Counted from the stretch's first letter, positions 6,035-13,337 are shown. The stretch is DNA of 16,263 bases from an uncultured Clostridia bacterium (GCA_946184215.1 CAMHER010000018.1:1-16263), one strand, 5' to 3'. The notes: generated from the sequence alone by a model not told the origin. Translations and numbers: made by a program.

Positions 6035-6708
6035 TTCACAAGCTCCTTTTTCACACAATAGACCTGCGAGGCGTCGTCCACCGTCATCAGAAAGACGCCG
6101 GCGAGCTCAGCGCCATGCTCCGAAAGCTGCTGCTGCAGCCAGGTCATGTCATGGCCGCTTTTCTGCAGGTTTTCATGGATCAGCCGTCCGTCGCTGATGA
6201 GGATACGCGGAAAGCCGATGTTCTCCATCGGAATGTTCATTTTTTCCGCGCTCGGCGGCTGCTTGCTGGTGTAGGGCAGGATGCTCAGCTTCCCGTTGGT
6301 CTCCAGAAAGGCATATTCGACCGCCGCCAGATCGCGCACGCCCTGCGAGCGCATCTCCTGCATCAGCTCGTCGAGTGTAAAGCGGTTTTTGACCATCTCC
6401 CGCTGGTTGATGGTTCCGTGATAAATCAGCAGGCTCGGCTCGCCGAAGAGAAAGCCGCGCAGACGGATGCTGCGCATGGAAAGCGACGAGATCAGCAGCT
6501 CGCAGCAAAAAAGCGTCGCGATCGGGATCAGACCGTTGAGCATCGGCATGCCGATGTCCTGCAGCGGGTTGGCCGCCAGGTCAGCGATCAGCGAGGCTAC
6601 CAGAAATTCCGACAGTTCCATCTCCCCAAGCTGGCGCTTGCCGAGCAGGCGGAGAAACAGCAGCAGACTAAAATACAAGATCAAGGTTCTGACAAAAATA
6701 ATTGCCAA
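6031..6708 (-). CDS. DUF421 (YetF-like) membrane protein
   Basis: A 225-residue protein with three N-terminal membrane segments (about 3-20, 30-46, 56-76) and a cytoplasmic domain. Family hallmarks are GKRQLGEMELSEFLV (24-38) and, in the soluble part, RFTLDELMQEMRSQGV followed by AVEYAFLETNGKLSI. DUF421 proteins are common in spore-formers and have no settled biochemical role. I choose the TTG at 6708 because a strong site matching the 16S tail (GGGGTGAT, 6722-6715) stands 6 bases before it and the protein then begins like its relatives (MAIIFVRTLILYF). A TTG at 6741 would add eleven polar residues. The start lies inside a dyad (6699-6730). The stop overlaps the DUF4363 start. Confidence 0.9.
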   Translation of the reverse strand: MAIIFVRTLILYFSLLLFLRLLGKRQLGEMELSEFLVASLIADLAANPLQDIGMPMLNGLIPIATLFCCELLISSLSMRSIRLRGFLFGEPSLLIYHGTINQREMVKNRFTLDELMQEMRSQGVRDLAAVEYAFLETNGKLSILPYTSKQPPSAEKMNIPMENIGFPRILISDGRLIHENLQKSGHDMTWLQQQLSEHGAELAGVFLMTVDDASQVYCVKKELVK

Positions 6709-6730
6709 GCAGACATCACCCCGGCAATTA
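6699..6730. promoter_or_regulatory. Dyad spanning the DUF421 ribosome binding site and start
   Basis: TAATTGCC (6699-6706) and GGCAATTA (6723-6730) are perfect 8-bp arms separated by 16 bases. In the DUF421 mRNA the loop would carry the GGGGUGAU ribosome binding site, and the last base of the UUG start codon would lie in the stem. It could be an operator in DNA or a translational control hairpin in RNA. Confidence 0.5.
6715..6722 (-). promoter_or_regulatory. Ribosome binding site fixing the DUF421 TTG start
   Basis: GGGGTGAT on the minus strand matches the end of the anti-Shine-Dalgarno complement (GGTGAT) and sits 6 bases before TTG at 6708. No comparable site precedes the TTG at 6741. Confidence 0.7.
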
Positions 6731-6776
6731 GTATTTCCCAAGCAGGAAGCAATACTCGAAAGGAAGAGGATCAGCT

Positions 6777-7481
6777 TTGAAAACCGTGTCTTTGCCGCGG
6801 GAAGAAAGCATTCGCGCCGCCGCGGCGCATATCCTCTCGCGCATCAAAGAAAAGAAGGATGCGGCCGTCGCGCTCGGCACGCTGGACGAAGAGCTGGCCG
6901 TCTGGGACGAGCTCTGCCGTCAGGCAAAAGAAAAGAATGTGAGTCTTGCGGATGTGCGCTTCTTCGCCGTCTGCGAATTCGAGGGCGAAACATTCCCGGA
7001 AGGCGCCTCGATACGCCAAAGGCTGCTTTCGCATCTCATCGGCAAAAGCGACGCGCGAGAAGAAAACATCTTTATCCCGGATGGGGAAGACTGCGCGGGA
7101 TATGACGAGAAGATCGCGTCGCTCGGCGGGCTGGATCTTGCGGTACTCGGCCTGGGTGACAACGCCCGTGTCGGCTTTAACGAACCCGCAACGCCCTTTG
7201 ATACCTATACCCACTGTCAAAAGCTGACGGCCAAGACAAGAGCCGAGCTCGCGCCTCGCTTCAGCGGCGAAGAAAATGTTCCGTTGCGGGGCGTGACCAT
7301 GGGCTTTCAGACGCTCTGCCGCGCGCGGGATATCATCGTGATCGCGCTGGGTGTGGAGAAGGCGATGGCGCTCTACCGCATGCTCTACGGCCGGGATGAC
7401 AGCGTCTATCCCGCTGCGTTTCTGCAGCTGCCCGCAAGCGTCACGGTCTATGCGGATGAAGAAGCCTCCGCAAAGCTGTAA
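6777..7481 (+). CDS. NagB-like (glucosamine-6-phosphate deaminase fold) protein, active site degenerate
   Basis: A 234-residue relative of NagB that aligns along its whole length but has lost key residues. In E. coli NagB the phosphate loop is PTGGTP, the general base is Asp72 (MDEY), and Asp141/His143/Glu148 lie in DGHIAFNE. Here the loop reads GTLDEEL (34-40), the MDEY position reads VCEF (Cys66), and the catalytic stretch is GDNARVGFNEP (127-137), so Asp141 becomes Asn129 and His143 becomes Arg131; only Glu136 is kept. The C-terminal core (VTMGFQTL, ALGVEKAMAL, FLQLP) is well conserved. It probably does not deaminate glucosamine 6-phosphate; a sensor, regulator or new enzyme is possible. 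TTG start at 6777 with GAGGA 6 bases upstream; it heads an operon with the next gene. Confidence 0.85.
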   Translation: MKTVSLPREESIRAAAAHILSRIKEKKDAAVALGTLDEELAVWDELCRQAKEKNVSLADVRFFAVCEFEGETFPEGASIRQRLLSHLIGKSDAREENIFIPDGEDCAGYDEKIASLGGLDLAVLGLGDNARVGFNEPATPFDTYTHCQKLTAKTRAELAPRFSGEENVPLRGVTMGFQTLCRARDIIVIALGVEKAMALYRMLYGRDDSVYPAAFLQLPASVTVYADEEASAKL

Positions 7482-7484
7482 GCC

Positions 7485-8126
7485 ATGACGGAAAAGGACA
7501 TTCTCTTTCAGGACAGGCATCTTGTCGCCTGCCTGAAGGCCCCCGGCCTCCTGTCGGAGACAGGCGGCATGCCGGAGCTGCTTGCAGACTTGATCGGCGG
7601 CAGCGTCTACTGCGTCCACCGGCTCGACCGCGCCGTCGGCGGCGTGATGGTCTATGCGCGGACAAAGGAAGCGGCCGCGGCACTGTCCGGTGCCATTGCG
7701 GCGGGAAAAATGAAAAAACGCTATCTTGCCGTCGTCTGCGGCAGACCGCAGGAAAAAGAGGCGGTCTGGAGGGATCTGCTGTATCATGACGCAGAGCGCA
7801 ACAAAAGTTACGTCGTGAAGAGAATGCGGCGCGGTGTGCGGGAAGCGGAGCTGTCATATGTGTTTGTTGACGCGGCGGAAAGCGGCGGCGAAGAGCTGAG
7901 CCTGCTGGACATCGAGCTTCATACCGGCCGAAGCCATCAGATCCGGGTGCAGTTCGCCTCGCGCTCTCTCCCCCTGGCGGGCGACGGGCGCTACGGCAGC
8001 CCGATCCGGAACTGCGAAATCGCGCTTTGGTCGGCGCAGATCGAGATCCCGCATCCCATAAGCGGAAAGCCAATGTGTTTTTCCGCCCCGCCGCCGGACA
8101 GCTTTCCCTGGACGGAATTCAGCTGA
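7485..8126 (+). CDS. RluA-family pseudouridine synthase
   Basis: A 213-residue RNA pseudouridine synthase of the RluA/RluC/RluD family, which converts selected uridines in rRNA or tRNA to pseudouridine. The catalytic motif is CVHRLDRAVGG with Asp48; KKRYLAVVCG (77-86) and LHTGRSHQIRVQF (about 145-157) are further family blocks. It is a catalytic domain only, without an N-terminal S4 RNA-binding domain, and shorter than RluD. It starts 3 bases after the stop of the NagB-like gene and has a poor ribosome binding site, which points to translational coupling. The exact target uridine cannot be read from sequence. Confidence 0.92.
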   Translation: MTEKDILFQDRHLVACLKAPGLLSETGGMPELLADLIGGSVYCVHRLDRAVGGVMVYARTKEAAAALSGAIAAGKMKKRYLAVVCGRPQEKEAVWRDLLYHDAERNKSYVVKRMRRGVREAELSYVFVDAAESGGEELSLLDIELHTGRSHQIRVQFASRSLPLAGDGRYGSPIRNCEIALWSAQIEIPHPISGKPMCFSAPPPDSFPWTEFS

Positions 8127-8184
8127 ACGGCAAAACCCCGGACCCACAGCAAAGAATCGTTTTCCAAAGGAGGACACACACAGC

Positions 8185-9942
8185 ATGGCACTTTCCAACA
8201 TCATCTCCCTGCTTGGCGGCATCGCCCTGTTTCTGTTTGGCATGGGCCTCATGGGTGACGGTCTGAAAAAGGTCGCCGGCAGCCAGATGGAGATCATTCT
8301 CTACCGACTCTCCGGCACACCGATAAAGGGCCTTCTGCTCGGCGCGGGCGTGACGGCGGTGATCCAGTCGTCCTGCGCGACCTCGGTCATGCTGGTCGGC
8401 TTTGTCAACTCCGGCATGATGAAGACCCAGCAGGCGCTCAGCGTCATTCACGGCGCGCTGATCGGTACAAGCATCACGGGCTGGATCATCTGCCTTTCCT
8501 ATCTCGGCGAGAGCGGAGGACTTGCCTCGCTGCTGTCGACCTCGACGATCGCGGCGCTGTTTGCCATCGTGGGCATCGTGGTACGCATGACGGCGAAGAA
8601 GGCTTCGACCAAGCATGCGAGTGATATCATGCTCGGCTTTACGGTGCTGATGTTCGGCATGCAGACGATGAGCGGCGCGGTCTCTCCGCTGAAGGACAGC
8701 CCACAGTTTCTCGCCCTTCTCACGACCTTTTCCAATCCGCTCGTCGGCATCGTTGTCGGCGCAGCCTTCACGGCGGTCCTGCAGAGCGCTTCGGCTGCCG
8801 TCGGTATCCTGCAGGCGCTTTCCGCGACCGGCGCGATCAACTTCACCGTGGCTTATCCGCTCATCCTCGGTATTGCGGTCGGCGCTTCGGTGCCGGTCCT
8901 GCTCTCCGCCATCGGTGCCAAGGTGGACGGACGCCGCACGGCCTTCTTGTACCTGATCGTCGAGGCTGTCGCCGCGGTCCTGTTCGCCGTGCTCTATTAC
9001 GGGCTTGACGCCACGGTGGGGCTGGGGATCGGCTCATGGAAGATGGATCCCTTTACGATCGCGGGCGTGAATACGATCTTCCGCGTACTGACGGCGATCT
9101 TCCTGATGCCGTTTAACCGCCAGTTCGTCAGTCTTTCCGAGAAGCTGATCCACATCAGCGAGAGCGAGGAGAGCGACAACGCTGCCCTTGCCCGCCTTGA
9201 CGATCGTTTCCTCCAGCATCCCCAGCTTGCGCTGGAGCAAAGCCGCCTGACCGTTAACGACATGGCCACAATGTCTGCTGGAGCCTTCGGCGCGGCGGCG
9301 CAGCTGGTCTGGAAATACAGCACGGAAGGCTATGGCAAGGTCGAGCGCATGGAAAACCTGATCGACGAATTCGAAGATAAGATCGGCACCTACCTTGTCA
9401 AGCTCAACACAAGCGAACTGAATGTCAAGCAAAACGAGGACGTGTCGAAGTTCCTGCGCACGATCAGCGACTTTGAGCGTATCAGCGACCACGCGATGAA
9501 CACCGCCGAGGTCGCCCAGAAGATGAACGAGAGCAAGGTCAGCTTCTCCGGCGACGCGGCGGCCGAGCTGCGCGTGCTGACGGCCGCGGTGGAGGAGATC
9601 CTTTCACTGGCCGTTGACGCGTTCACAAAGGACGATATCGAAAAGGCCTATGCGGTCGAACCGCTTGAGGATCGCATCGACAATCTGTGCGAGACGATGA
9701 AGCAGCACCATGTCACCCGCCTGCAGAGCGGCTCGTGCACGATCAGCCAGGGCTTCCCGTTCAACGATCTCATCACGAACTATGAGCGTGTGGCGGACCA
9801 CTGCTCGAACATCGCCATCGCGATGATCGAGCTGAACCAGAACGACTTTGATATGCACGGATATCTCATCGCCCTGAAAAAGCAGCACGCTCACCGCTTT
9901 GACGAGTATTACAAGACCTACACCGAGAAGTACAAGTTCTGA
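8185..9942 (+). CDS. Na/Pi-cotransporter family protein with C-terminal PhoU-like domain
   Basis: A 585-residue membrane protein of the Na+/phosphate cotransporter II family. Two inverted transport repeats are visible: the first carries QSSCATSVMLVGFVNSG (61-77), the second LQSASAAVGILQALSATG (199-216), in place of the usual QSSS motifs. About eight to nine hydrophobic segments fill residues 1-310. The C-terminal cytoplasmic part (about 345-560) is helical and PhoU-like, with paired ERISDHAMNTAE and YERVADHCSNIA motifs. Together these suggest phosphate uptake or phosphate-linked signalling at the membrane. AAAGGAGG (8167-8174) lies 10 bases before the ATG. It follows the pseudouridine synthase by 58 bases without a visible promoter, so it may be the last gene of that operon. 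The reduced serine content of both motifs could alter the ion or substrate. Confidence 0.93.
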   Translation: MALSNIISLLGGIALFLFGMGLMGDGLKKVAGSQMEIILYRLSGTPIKGLLLGAGVTAVIQSSCATSVMLVGFVNSGMMKTQQALSVIHGALIGTSITGWIICLSYLGESGGLASLLSTSTIAALFAIVGIVVRMTAKKASTKHASDIMLGFTVLMFGMQTMSGAVSPLKDSPQFLALLTTFSNPLVGIVVGAAFTAVLQSASAAVGILQALSATGAINFTVAYPLILGIAVGASVPVLLSAIGAKVDGRRTAFLYLIVEAVAAVLFAVLYYGLDATVGLGIGSWKMDPFTIAGVNTIFRVLTAIFLMPFNRQFVSLSEKLIHISESEESDNAALARLDDRFLQHPQLALEQSRLTVNDMATMSAGAFGAAAQLVWKYSTEGYGKVERMENLIDEFEDKIGTYLVKLNTSELNVKQNEDVSKFLRTISDFERISDHAMNTAEVAQKMNESKVSFSGDAAAELRVLTAAVEEILSLAVDAFTKDDIEKAYAVEPLEDRIDNLCETMKQHHVTRLQSGSCTISQGFPFNDLITNYERVADHCSNIAIAMIELNQNDFDMHGYLIALKKQHAHRFDEYYKTYTEKYKF

Positions 9943-9959
9943 CTCTCCCTCGATACAGC

Positions 9960-9991
9960 AAAACCGGCAGTCGACAGGCTGCCGGTTTTTT
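9960..9991 (+). terminator. Intrinsic terminator after the Na/Pi gene
   Basis: An 11-bp perfect stem (AAAACCGGCAG / CTGCCGGTTTT) with an 8-base loop, ending in a run of six Ts. Confidence 0.92.
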
Positions 9992-10055
9992 CATTGCATA
10001 CGGAAGAAACACTCGGAAGTGCCCGGGTAAATGATTGCAAAACGGAAAAAATTTC

Positions 10056-10083
10056 TTGACAAATTTAGGCAATCCTTTATAAT
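10056..10083 (+). promoter_or_regulatory. Near-consensus promoter of the secreted repeat protein
   Basis: Perfect TTGACA (10056-10061) and perfect TATAAT (10078-10083) hexamers are separated by 16 bases in an AT-rich island. The resulting leader of about 70 bases ends in AGGAGG. This is the strongest-looking promoter of a protein gene in the window. Confidence 0.88.
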
Positions 10084-10145
10084 TTAATAGGTAAAATGGG
10101 AAAGGAAGAGATGCCTTTTTTCCCAAGCTCAAGATTAATGATTGT

Positions 10146-10151
10146 AGGAGG
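10146..10151 (+). promoter_or_regulatory. Ribosome binding site fixing the repeat-protein start
   Basis: AGGAGG, 7 bases before the ATG at 10159. The frame is open from an ATG at 10096, but that start lacks a site and would put 21 residues ahead of the signal peptide. Confidence 0.85.
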
Positions 10152-10158
10152 AAAAACA

Positions 10159-12195
10159 ATGAAAAACTGGAAAAGACTTTTTTCCTGCGTACTGATCGTA
10201 TGCATGCTCGTAAGTCTTTCCCCCGCTGTCTTCGCGGCGGATGACAGCAGCGAGCCGGTACAGATCGCTGATGGCGAGTCTGTCACGGTCGGAAATGTCA
10301 CTGTTACCGAGGGCGGCGACGCAGTCAGCGCTTTAGCCTTTGAAGGAGAAAGCACCACGCTTACGGTGGAAGGCGATGTGAAGCAGACGTCGGAAGACTG
10401 GGTTTACCCGGTGAACGTATATGCAGACGAAGAAAACGCCTCTGCAACGGTAAACGTTACCGGCAGCGTCGTGGCCGAGGGCGAAGGCGGCACAATCGTC
10501 TATGTCAGTGTGGACGGCGGCGAAGCGACTGCCTCCGTCGGCGGCGACGCCTCCCTGAAAGCGACGGGCGACGACGTCTATGCCTCCGGTGTAAACGCTT
10601 TTGTCGATGGGGAATCCGGTACGAGCAACGTGAGCATCGGCGGAGATCTGGAGGTTAGCGGGTCCAGCGCCGCGGGCGTTACCGTGTATAACGCGGATGC
10701 GCGCGAAGAATGGAACAGCGAGACAGGAGAAACGGAATATACCCCGATCGAATCCAGCTCAGCCGAAAACACGGTAACGGTAGGCGGCAATATTACCGCA
10801 TCCGGTGAGAATAACGCAACAGGTGTGGGTGCCACTTCGGCAATCGGCGCCACTGCGACCGTGGAAGTCGGCGGCAACGTGTCTGCCGAGGGTGATGATG
10901 CCACCGGCGTCCGGACTGAAGCGTTCAAAGAAGGCACGACCTCCGTGAAAGTCGGCGGCGACGTTACCGCATCCGGTGAGGATAACGCAACAGCTGTGAA
11001 TGCCTCTTCAACAGAGGGCAGCGCTGTGACCGTGGAAGTCGGCGGCAATGTGTCTGCCGAGGGCGATTATGCCGCCGGCGTCCATGCTTATGCGGGCGAT
11101 GAAAGCAAGACCTCCGTGACTGTCGGCGGCGACGTGACTGCCGAGGGTAAAGATGCTACAGGTGTCAATGCTTATGCGGCGGACGGAGGAGAGGCTTCCG
11201 TGACCGTCGAGGGCAATGTCTCTGCCAAGTTGGAAGAAAGCGGCTTCGGCGCAGCGGCGGTTTGGGCCAGCGCGTACGAGGGCGGCTCGGCTGACGTTCA
11301 CGTTGTCGGCGATGTCGATGGCGGCATTGCGCTGAGCACATACGGTGATTCCTGCGAGATCAAGGTCACGGTCGAGGGGACGGTCTCCGGCGAAGATGCC
11401 GCGGTGACGGTCTATCCGGGTAATAACAACAGCGATGAAGTGACCCTGCTTCTCTGGAAGGCTGAACTGAACGAGAATGGCAACGTGGTGGAAGCATACC
11501 AGTATGATCTCGAAGATTTCCCCGAGGAAATGAGGGAAGAAGTCGAAAAGGCCAACGAAGAGAATGCTGCGGATGCTGCCAAGGTCGAGGATAATATCCT
11601 CTATATCATCAAGCTCGAGCAGCTTAGCGAAGGCGGCGAGCTGAGCGTCTCCGGCACCGAGAAGGTCGACGGCTTTGACGTGGCGAAGGAAGGCGACAAC
11701 GTTATCCTCAAGATCGCGATTGCCGACGGTTACAAGCTCAACGGCGCGTACAACGGCCTCGGCGAGAAGGTGGCCCTGCTGCAGGACAGCAACGGCGATT
11801 ATTATGTGATCGTCCCCAAGGGCGGCGGCGTCTACCTGAGCGCCGATGTCAGCAAGATCGCAAGCCCTCAGTACATCCCCGCTACCAAAAAGCTGATCGC
11901 GCAGACCGATAACAGCATCGCGGTGACCGTCACGGACAAGAACGGCAATGAGAAAGAATCGAAGCTCAACATCCGCTTCTTTGACGACCACAGCTTTGAG
12001 ATCCGTATCGACGGCCTGCTCCGCATCAAGGGCGACTATAAGTTCGTCGGCGATGATCTGGTCTTCGTGCTCAAGGACGGCGCCGAGATCAAGGCAAACG
12101 ATGCCGGAGAGCTCGTCTTTGAACTGGACGGCGGGAACATTTCCTTCACGCTCAACGACGAGTTTGTCAAAGATCTGAAGGCCAAGACCAAGTAA
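10159..12195 (+). CDS. Secreted repeat protein, probable beta-solenoid, function unknown
   Basis: A 678-residue exported protein. The signal peptide has a basic start (MKNWKR), a hydrophobic core (residues 8-20) and a likely cleavage after AVFA (26). From about residue 38 to 420 the protein is built of roughly a dozen 28-29-residue units with the pattern x-V-x-V-x-G-[ND]-V-x-A-x-G-x-x-A-x-G-V-x-A, a layout typical of right-handed beta-helices. The units are richest in VGGNVSAEG and VGGDVTASG. The remaining third (about 430-678) is non-repetitive, with an acidic helical stretch and then a beta-rich domain ending FVKDLKAKTK. There is no LPxTG motif or C-terminal membrane segment, so it is likely released or non-covalently attached. 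The mature protein is very acidic. I do not recognise a named family; adhesion or a surface layer role is a guess. Confidence 0.85.
   Translation: MKNWKRLFSCVLIVCMLVSLSPAVFAADDSSEPVQIADGESVTVGNVTVTEGGDAVSALAFEGESTTLTVEGDVKQTSEDWVYPVNVYADEENASATVNVTGSVVAEGEGGTIVYVSVDGGEATASVGGDASLKATGDDVYASGVNAFVDGESGTSNVSIGGDLEVSGSSAAGVTVYNADAREEWNSETGETEYTPIESSSAENTVTVGGNITASGENNATGVGATSAIGATATVEVGGNVSAEGDDATGVRTEAFKEGTTSVKVGGDVTASGEDNATAVNASSTEGSAVTVEVGGNVSAEGDYAAGVHAYAGDESKTSVTVGGDVTAEGKDATGVNAYAADGGEASVTVEGNVSAKLEESGFGAAAVWASAYEGGSADVHVVGDVDGGIALSTYGDSCEIKVTVEGTVSGEDAAVTVYPGNNNSDEVTLLLWKAELNENGNVVEAYQYDLEDFPEEMREEVEKANEENAADAAKVEDNILYIIKLEQLSEGGELSVSGTEKVDGFDVAKEGDNVILKIAIADGYKLNGAYNGLGEKVALLQDSNGDYYVIVPKGGGVYLSADVSKIASPQYIPATKKLIAQTDNSIAVTVTDKNGNEKESKLNIRFFDDHSFEIRIDGLLRIKGDYKFVGDDLVFVLKDGAEIKANDAGELVFELDGGNISFTLNDEFVKDLKAKTK
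10771..11112 (+). repeat. Two copies of a 171-bp tandem repeat inside the secreted-protein gene
   Basis: The stretches around ACCGCATCCGGTGA (10795 and 10966) and GTGGAAGTCGGCGGCAA (10861 and 11032) recur exactly 171 bases apart, that is 57 codons or two protein repeat units. The copies are near-identical in blocks and diverged between them. Shorter, weaker 84-87-base units continue on both sides (about 10276-11430). Confidence 0.8.
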
Positions 12196-12211
12196 TCAAA
12201 ACCATACAACA

Positions 12212-12243
12212 AAAAGGAGCAGGTTGAAAAACCTGCTCCTTTT
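12212..12243 (+). terminator. Intrinsic terminator after the repeat-protein gene
   Basis: A perfect 14-bp stem (AAAAGGAGCAGGTT / AACCTGCTCCTTTT) closed by a GAAA tetraloop, 16 bases past the stop codon. The T-run is only four bases on each strand. Confidence 0.88.
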
Positions 12244-12297
12244 CTGCTGTCGGGAAAGAGTACGCCGACGCTGTGAAGACAAGCCGCGGGAGTATGG

Positions 12298-12335
12298 AAA
12301 AGCCTCCTGCTGCCGCGTGATCGTCGCCGGCTTTT
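12298..12335 (-). terminator. Possible terminator of the dihydrouridine synthase gene
   Basis: On the minus strand AAAAGCC (12335-12329) and GGCTTTT (12304-12298) can pair around a 24-base loop right after the stop codon. The stem is only 7 bp, so this is tentative. The rest of 12244-12297 shows nothing I can identify. Confidence 0.35.
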
Positions 12336-12336
12336 A

Positions 12337-13293
12337 TCATCCGGGGAAACATGCCTCCGGGTCGAAACGGCCGCCTGAAAAGATATCCTCCGCCCGAAAG
12401 ACGAGGTCGTCAAGATCTTTCGCCTTGAAGAGCGCCTTGATCCGCTTCTTCTCTTCCGGGAAGAGAGAGCACATATAAAACCACAACTCCTTCATCTTCC
12501 CGGCAGTGAAGGCCGGGCTCAGTCCCGAGGCAAGATGCGCCTCGATCAGCGTGCCGTGATATTCGCGCAGCTCGCCCAGCGATAGCGGGTCGCCGCCGCG
12601 GATCGTGCGGAACAGGGCGGGGTTGGCCGCGGCGCCGCGGCCGAGCATGACGCCGGCAAGAGAGGGAAAACGCTCTGTGACAGCCCGATGATCCGCAACG
12701 GTAAAGATATTGCCGTTGTACACGACGGGAAAGCGGGACTGGCGCAGCGCGGCGGAAAAGGCGTCGTGGTCGGGCGCACTGCGGTACATCCCCTCGCGGT
12801 CGCGCGCGTGGACGATCAGCTCTCGGATCGGATAGCACTCAAAAATCGGCATGAGTGCCTCGAATTCTGCCGTTGAGGAAAAGCCCAGCCGCGTCTTGAC
12901 CGACACGGCGATCGGCGTACGGGCATAGACGTCGGCCAGAAAGGCGTCAAGCTTCTCCGGCTCGCGCAGCATGGCCGCGCCCTTGTGCTTGGATACCACG
13001 GTGGCGGAGGGGCAGCCGATGTTGAGGTTCACCTCTGCGTAACCCATATCGGCAAGCTGGCGCGCGACGTGCAGAAAGGCCTCTGCGTCGTTCGCGAGCA
13101 CCTGGGGTACAAGCGTGATCGTATCGTTATTTTCTGGCAGGATATCGCGCAGCCGGGAAATCTTGAATTCTCCCTTGCTGTCGGGCGCGATAAAGGGGGC
13201 ATAATACTTGTCGGCCTGCGGGAAAAAGTCATGGTGTACCCGCCGGAACACATGGCCGGTCACGCCCTCCATGGGGGCAAAGGACAAAGTCAT
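12337..13293 (-). CDS. tRNA-dihydrouridine synthase
   Basis: A 318-residue flavoprotein of the Dus family, which reduces uridines in the tRNA D-loop using FMN and NADPH. The N-terminal FMN-binding start is FAPMEGVTG (5-13); the catalytic cysteine is Cys94 in NLNIGCPS, with the substrate-binding lysine region SKHKGAAML (101-109) after it. YNGNIFT and GVMLGRGAAANP form the phosphate-binding strands of the TIM barrel. The C-terminal helical domain is present. I place the start at 13293: GGTGAT stands 3 bases before it, in register with the 16S tail, and a good promoter lies just upstream. The ATG at 13368 would add 25 residues and lies upstream of that promoter. Which D-loop position it modifies is not clear. 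Confidence 0.94.
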   Translation of the reverse strand: MTLSFAPMEGVTGHVFRRVHHDFFPQADKYYAPFIAPDSKGEFKISRLRDILPENNDTITLVPQVLANDAEAFLHVARQLADMGYAEVNLNIGCPSATVVSKHKGAAMLREPEKLDAFLADVYARTPIAVSVKTRLGFSSTAEFEALMPIFECYPIRELIVHARDREGMYRSAPDHDAFSAALRQSRFPVVYNGNIFTVADHRAVTERFPSLAGVMLGRGAAANPALFRTIRGGDPLSLGELREYHGTLIEAHLASGLSPAFTAGKMKELWFYMCSLFPEEKKRIKALFKAKDLDDLVFRAEDIFSGGRFDPEACFPG

Positions 13294-13296
13294 AGC

Positions 13297-13302
13297 ATCA
13301 CC
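13297..13302 (-). promoter_or_regulatory. Ribosome binding site fixing the dihydrouridine synthase start
   Basis: GGTGAT on the minus strand, 3 bases before ATG at 13293. This is the 3' part of the full GGAGGTGAT consensus, so the short gap is normal. Confidence 0.65.
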
Positions 13303-13308
13303 GCGTCG

Positions 13309-13337
13309 ATCATACCACAGTCTCTCGGCTGCGGCAA
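13309..13337 (-). promoter_or_regulatory. Promoter of the dihydrouridine synthase gene
   Basis: On the minus strand TTGCCG (13337-13332), 17 bases, then TATGAT (13314-13309) preceded by TGG (extended -10). The start codon follows after only 15 bases, giving a very short leader. Confidence 0.65.

Noticed and set aside
10276..11430. Repeats in the secreted-protein gene considered as a CRISPR-like or regulatory array
   Set aside because: The units are in-frame multiples of three bases, diverge at synonymous and conservative positions, and have no constant repeat with unique spacers, so they are protein repeats.
11008..11991. 327-codon open frame antisense to the secreted repeat protein
   Set aside because: Its apparent repeats are only the reverse complement of the sense repeats. 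It has no start signals, and the sense frame has promoter, signal peptide and terminator.
12244..12336. Small RNA or short gene between the repeat-protein terminator and the dihydrouridine synthase gene
   Set aside because: There is no promoter, no ribosome binding site and only short weak pairings. The one possible feature is the tentative terminator listed.
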